DNA from: a virus | Strand: one strand, 5' to 3' | DNA: 64,000 nucleotides | IMG/VR virus record: IMGVR_UViG_3300033571_022897 | Coordinates: 1-64,000 of that record | Shown here: positions 61,317-64,000 of the stretch, piece by piece | Layout of the letters: each line of letters begins with the position of its first letter | How positions within the stretch are numbered: the stretch's first letter is position 1 | Made by a program: the position numbers and the translations under genes | The notes under the pieces: model-generated | What the model saw: the letters and a program-made list of their open reading frames with translations, nothing else | Database searches by the model: none | Told to the model about the DNA's origin: nothing

Positions 61317-63093
61317 GAAGCTTAGCGATATTATAGCAGAATTTCTAAAACATTTGGAGATTGATACGGTTTTTGGAATCATAGGATCAGCTAATTCCCA
61401 CATATTTGACTCTATACAAAAACTTGGTTATACAAGAATCATAAACACGCACCACGAACAATCAGCAGTGATGGCGATGGGTGCATACTATAGAGCATCA
61501 GGAAAATTATCTGCGGCTATAGTAACAGCTGGCGGAGGATCTACTAACGCCGTAACAGGAGTCGTAAGTAACTGGGCCGATTCCATACCAGGATTGATCA
61601 TATCAGGTCAAGAAGCAAGTAATTACGTAAGAGATTATAGTAAGCTTAGAATGTATGGAACCCAAGGCCTGAACATGGTTAAAATGGTTTCAGACGTTAC
61701 TAAGTACGCGGTTCAAATAGACGAACACAGTTCTATCCAAGACGAGCTTGAAAAGGCTTTAAAAATATCTGTATCAGATAGACCTGGACCCTGTTGGATA
61801 GACGTACCCTTTAACATGCAATCCAAGATCGTACAAACTAGAGATTGGAAGAATGATATCTCCAGAAGAAAGCTGGTTTTCGTGCAAGATATATTAGACG
61901 AAATAAGAAAGAGCGAAAGACCCGTTGTATTAGGGGGAAACGGAGTCAGGTTGTCCAACTCAAAAGGCATATTCAATAGGTTTGTAAAGGCGGCAAAAAT
62001 CCCCACCTTCCTATCATGGTCAGGCATCGATCTATTGAGTCACGATAATCCCTACTTTTACGGAAGATTCGGTCTATACGGTCAACGAGCTGCTAACTTC
62101 ATAGTTCAGAACGCGGACTTAGTTCTTGTGTTAGGTAGTCGATTGGCTCTTCCCCACGTGGGATACGACTTCTCTCAGTTCGCAAGAGGTGCTAAGATCA
62201 TCGTAGTAGACATTGACGAATTGGAGGCTAAGAAACATGACAGAGTGTACCACGTTTACGAAGATTGCAAAGATGTTTTGCAGACTTTGATGGAAGAACC
62301 GTGGAAAATTTTTGGAGAAAAACCCAACTGGATTCAGTACTGTAATTCCATTAGATCGAAATACCCACTAGTTGATGATTATCACAAAGATAACGGATAT
62401 ATAAATTCCTATAAGTTCATAGACAGAATGTCCGATTATTTGAAGGACGATCACATCGTTGTTACAGATATGGGTACAGCTCTGCTAAGCGGACACCAAA
62501 CTATAAAACTTAAAGAGAACCAAACAATGTTCACTTCTTTGGGACTCGGAGAAATGGGATACGGATTACCTGGTGCATTAGGCGCCGCACTAGCTTGTCC
62601 AAACAAACCAGTTCTTTGTATGAATTGTGATGGAGGTATGATGATGAATTTACAAGAGGCTCATACAATCATAGAGAACAATCTACCGGTGAAGATCATT
62701 ATCTTCAACAATGACGGGTATCTCATGATCAAGCATACGCAAAAGATGTTGTTCAAGAACAATTACGTTAGCGTAGATAAGAGAACGGGTTTGGGATTAC
62801 CGGACTTTAGTAAAGTCATGCCGGCTTTCGGATATGAATACGCAGACTTAAGGTCGTGGGAAGATTTTGATGATAAGATGAAATGGTTCATAGACAATCC
62901 CAATGCGGCCGTCCTAGAAGTGTTCATGGACCCAGAACAGGATTTTATACCCAAAGTAAAAGGAGTATTGAAAGAGGATTTGACCATACTTGCTCCACCG
63001 ATAGAAGAGATGTCTCCGCTTCTGTCTATCGAACAAGTGAAGGACAGCATGATTGTACCTCTAAGTGAAAAGTCAAAACAGATAAAGAGATGA
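61300..63093 (+). CDS. Thiamine-diphosphate-dependent enzyme, acetolactate synthase/YerE-like
   Basis: 597 residues; the ATG overlaps the previous gene by 17 bases. Catalytic Glu53 in HHEQSAVMAMGAYYRASG; central domain with ERPVVLGGNGVRLS; ThDP/Mg site NCDGGMMMN (Asp444) followed 25 residues later by IFNNDGY; SLGLGEMGYGLPGALGAALA. It carries pyruvate-derived acetyl groups. In a glycan cluster with E1-type dehydratase the closest precedent is YerE, which attaches a two-carbon unit to C4 of a 3,6-dideoxy-4-ketosugar in yersiniose synthesis. Ordinary acetolactate synthase is the alternative. Confidence 0.75.
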   Translation: MEYTNKKLSDIIAEFLKHLEIDTVFGIIGSANSHIFDSIQKLGYTRIINTHHEQSAVMAMGAYYRASGKLSAAIVTAGGGSTNAVTGVVSNWADSIPGLIISGQEASNYVRDYSKLRMYGTQGLNMVKMVSDVTKYAVQIDEHSSIQDELEKALKISVSDRPGPCWIDVPFNMQSKIVQTRDWKNDISRRKLVFVQDILDEIRKSERPVVLGGNGVRLSNSKGIFNRFVKAAKIPTFLSWSGIDLLSHDNPYFYGRFGLYGQRAANFIVQNADLVLVLGSRLALPHVGYDFSQFARGAKIIVVDIDELEAKKHDRVYHVYEDCKDVLQTLMEEPWKIFGEKPNWIQYCNSIRSKYPLVDDYHKDNGYINSYKFIDRMSDYLKDDHIVVTDMGTALLSGHQTIKLKENQTMFTSLGLGEMGYGLPGALGAALACPNKPVLCMNCDGGMMMNLQEAHTIIENNLPVKIIIFNNDGYLMIKHTQKMLFKNNYVSVDKRTGLGLPDFSKVMPAFGYEYADLRSWEDFDDKMKWFIDNPNAAVLEVFMDPEQDFIPKVKGVLKEDLTILAPPIEEMSPLLSIEQVKDSMIVPLSEKSKQIKR

Positions 63094-63956
63094 TCAGAGT
63101 AGGAATAATAGGGACTGGAAATATAGGAGCGGATCTTTTGTTGAAGGTACTAAAGACTGACTACATAAAGCCTGTCATATTTGCAGGAAGGCGCTTAGAC
63201 TCCGATGGTATGAGAATAGCCAAAGAGCGCGGAGTTCCAGTAACTGATAAGGGCATACAGTACTTCATAGACAACCCAAAGTGTTGCGATGTCGTGTATG
63301 ATTGTACGAACGCTGATGACGCAAGAGAACACGCTAATGTATTCTCAGAACAGGGGATAAAAGTCATAGACCTTACGCCTTCTAAGGTAGGAGTCATGTG
63401 TTCGCCAAGCATAAATCCCAGTGCAGTACAGTTGAACGAGAATGTCAACATGATAACTTGCGGAGGACAGTCTGCAGTGCCCATGTTGAATCTGATTTCT
63501 AAGTATTGTAAAGATTTAAGATATGTGGAGATGGTATCCCAGATCTCATCCAATAGTGCAGGGATGGCGACAAGGATAAACATTGATTCTTACATACACA
63601 CAACAGAGAGCGCGATCAGGCAGTTTACAGGATGCGAAAACTGCAAGGTCATATTGAACCTGAACCCAGCAGAACCCTGCGTGGACATGCAAACCACCAT
63701 GTTTCTACAGTTTAAAGATATTGATTTCAACAAACTGGTGGAGGAGATCTATAAGAAAGTTAAGGAGTTGCAGCGATACATTCCGCATTACGAATTAGTA
63801 CTTCCTCCAGTTATAAACGACGACGTATTAGTGTTGAGCATAAAAGTTAGGGGATCAGGTGACTATTTGCCAGAATACGCAGGAAACCTTGACGTTATAA
63901 ATTGCGCAGCTATAGAATTAACTAGAATACTAAATGAAACAGATAATCATAACTGA
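63090..63956 (+). CDS. Acetaldehyde dehydrogenase (acylating), MhpF/DmpF-like
   Basis: 288 residues. VGIIGTGNIGADLL with the NAD loop GTGNIG at 8-13; YDCTNADDAREHANVF; IDLTPSKVG; NMITCGGQSAVPML with catalytic Cys124; VSQISSNSAGMATRINIDSY. This enzyme oxidises acetaldehyde to acetyl-CoA and normally forms a channelling complex with 4-hydroxy-2-oxovalerate aldolase, whose gene starts 23 bases before this one ends. Full-length enzymes are about 300-316 residues, so it is complete. It is an unexpected pair in a phage glycan cluster. Confidence 0.88.
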   Translation: MIRVGIIGTGNIGADLLLKVLKTDYIKPVIFAGRRLDSDGMRIAKERGVPVTDKGIQYFIDNPKCCDVVYDCTNADDAREHANVFSEQGIKVIDLTPSKVGVMCSPSINPSAVQLNENVNMITCGGQSAVPMLNLISKYCKDLRYVEMVSQISSNSAGMATRINIDSYIHTTESAIRQFTGCENCKVILNLNPAEPCVDMQTTMFLQFKDIDFNKLVEEIYKKVKELQRYIPHYELVLPPVINDDVLVLSIKVRGSGDYLPEYAGNLDVINCAAIELTRILNETDNHN

Positions 63957-64000
63957 CTCGTCTTTGAGGGACGGTAATCACGCCGTTAAACACAGTCTAG
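63934..64000 (+). CDS. 4-hydroxy-2-oxovalerate aldolase-like, N-terminal part (3'-truncated by window)
   Basis: The ATG at 63934 opens a frame of 22 complete codons to the window edge, reading IIITDSSLRDGNHAVKH. The D-x-SLRDG-x-H motif is the start of the TIM-barrel active site of the HMG-CoA-lyase-like family, as in MhpE/DmpG aldolases, where the Asp binds the metal and the Arg the substrate. Position after the acylating dehydrogenase supports the call. It splits 4-hydroxy-2-oxovalerate into pyruvate and acetaldehyde. Confidence 0.75.
   Translation, partial: MKQIIITDSSLRDGNHAVKHSL

Overview
The window is a contiguous piece of a large tailed-phage (myovirus) genome. Evidence: a contractile tail sheath gene, a tail tube gene, a gp26-like baseplate protein, a coiled-coil tape measure and a LysM/gp53-like baseplate protein sit together, followed by a full replication and nucleotide-metabolism block. 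Every convincing gene lies on the + strand, and genes abut or overlap by 1-14 bases. Most starts lack a Shine-Dalgarno sequence and have A-rich leaders, which fits (but does not prove) a Bacteroidota-like host. Stops are TAA, TGA and TAG, so no stop-codon recoding is evident.

Layout. 1-485: end of a Thr/Pro/Ile-repeat structural gene. 571-6530: four-gene glycan cassette (two Skp1-type GlcNAc-transferase-like paralogues, a carbamoyltransferase, an HtrL/GT-A fusion). 6574-23782: tail and baseplate module, including a 1626-residue baseplate protein with a C-terminal peptidoglycan amidase. 23844-36389: replication, with a divergent family A polymerase-like protein, gp32-like SSB, UvsX/RecA, 5'-3' exonuclease, DnaB-type helicase, class I ribonucleotide reductase and a second, canonical family A polymerase with proofreading domain. 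36509-39454: small membrane protein, Hsp20, GroES and GroEL. 39455-40180: an RNA locus with one near-canonical tRNA (CAT), three odd tRNA-like elements, a three-way-junction RNA and a terminator. 40181-46254: nucleotide and possible base-modification genes (including a thymidylate-synthase-family enzyme with the Asp signature of dCMP hydroxymethylase) and a Cas4/AddB-like nuclease. 46300-64000: about 17 kb of surface-glycan genes.

The terminal glycan region encodes a GDP-L-fucose route from GDP-mannose, fucosyltransferases of two families (GT11, and GT10 fused to GT2), and a second deoxysugar set: a 4,6-dehydratase, an E1/RfbH-type PLP 3-dehydratase that keeps the His and Cys signatures, a CDP-paratose 2-epimerase-like SDR, a YerE-like thiamine-diphosphate enzyme, acylating acetaldehyde dehydrogenase and the start of a 4-hydroxy-2-oxovalerate aldolase. 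Together these suggest synthesis of a branched 3,6-dideoxysugar like yersiniose. The products could decorate the virion or remodel the host envelope.

Regulation. A recurrent TATTTATA element lies in the leaders of tail genes and a few others, and looks like a phage-specific (late) promoter. The SSB gene and a membrane-protein gene instead have TTTACA-N17-TATATT/TACATT sigma70-like promoters. Four intrinsic terminators punctuate the map.
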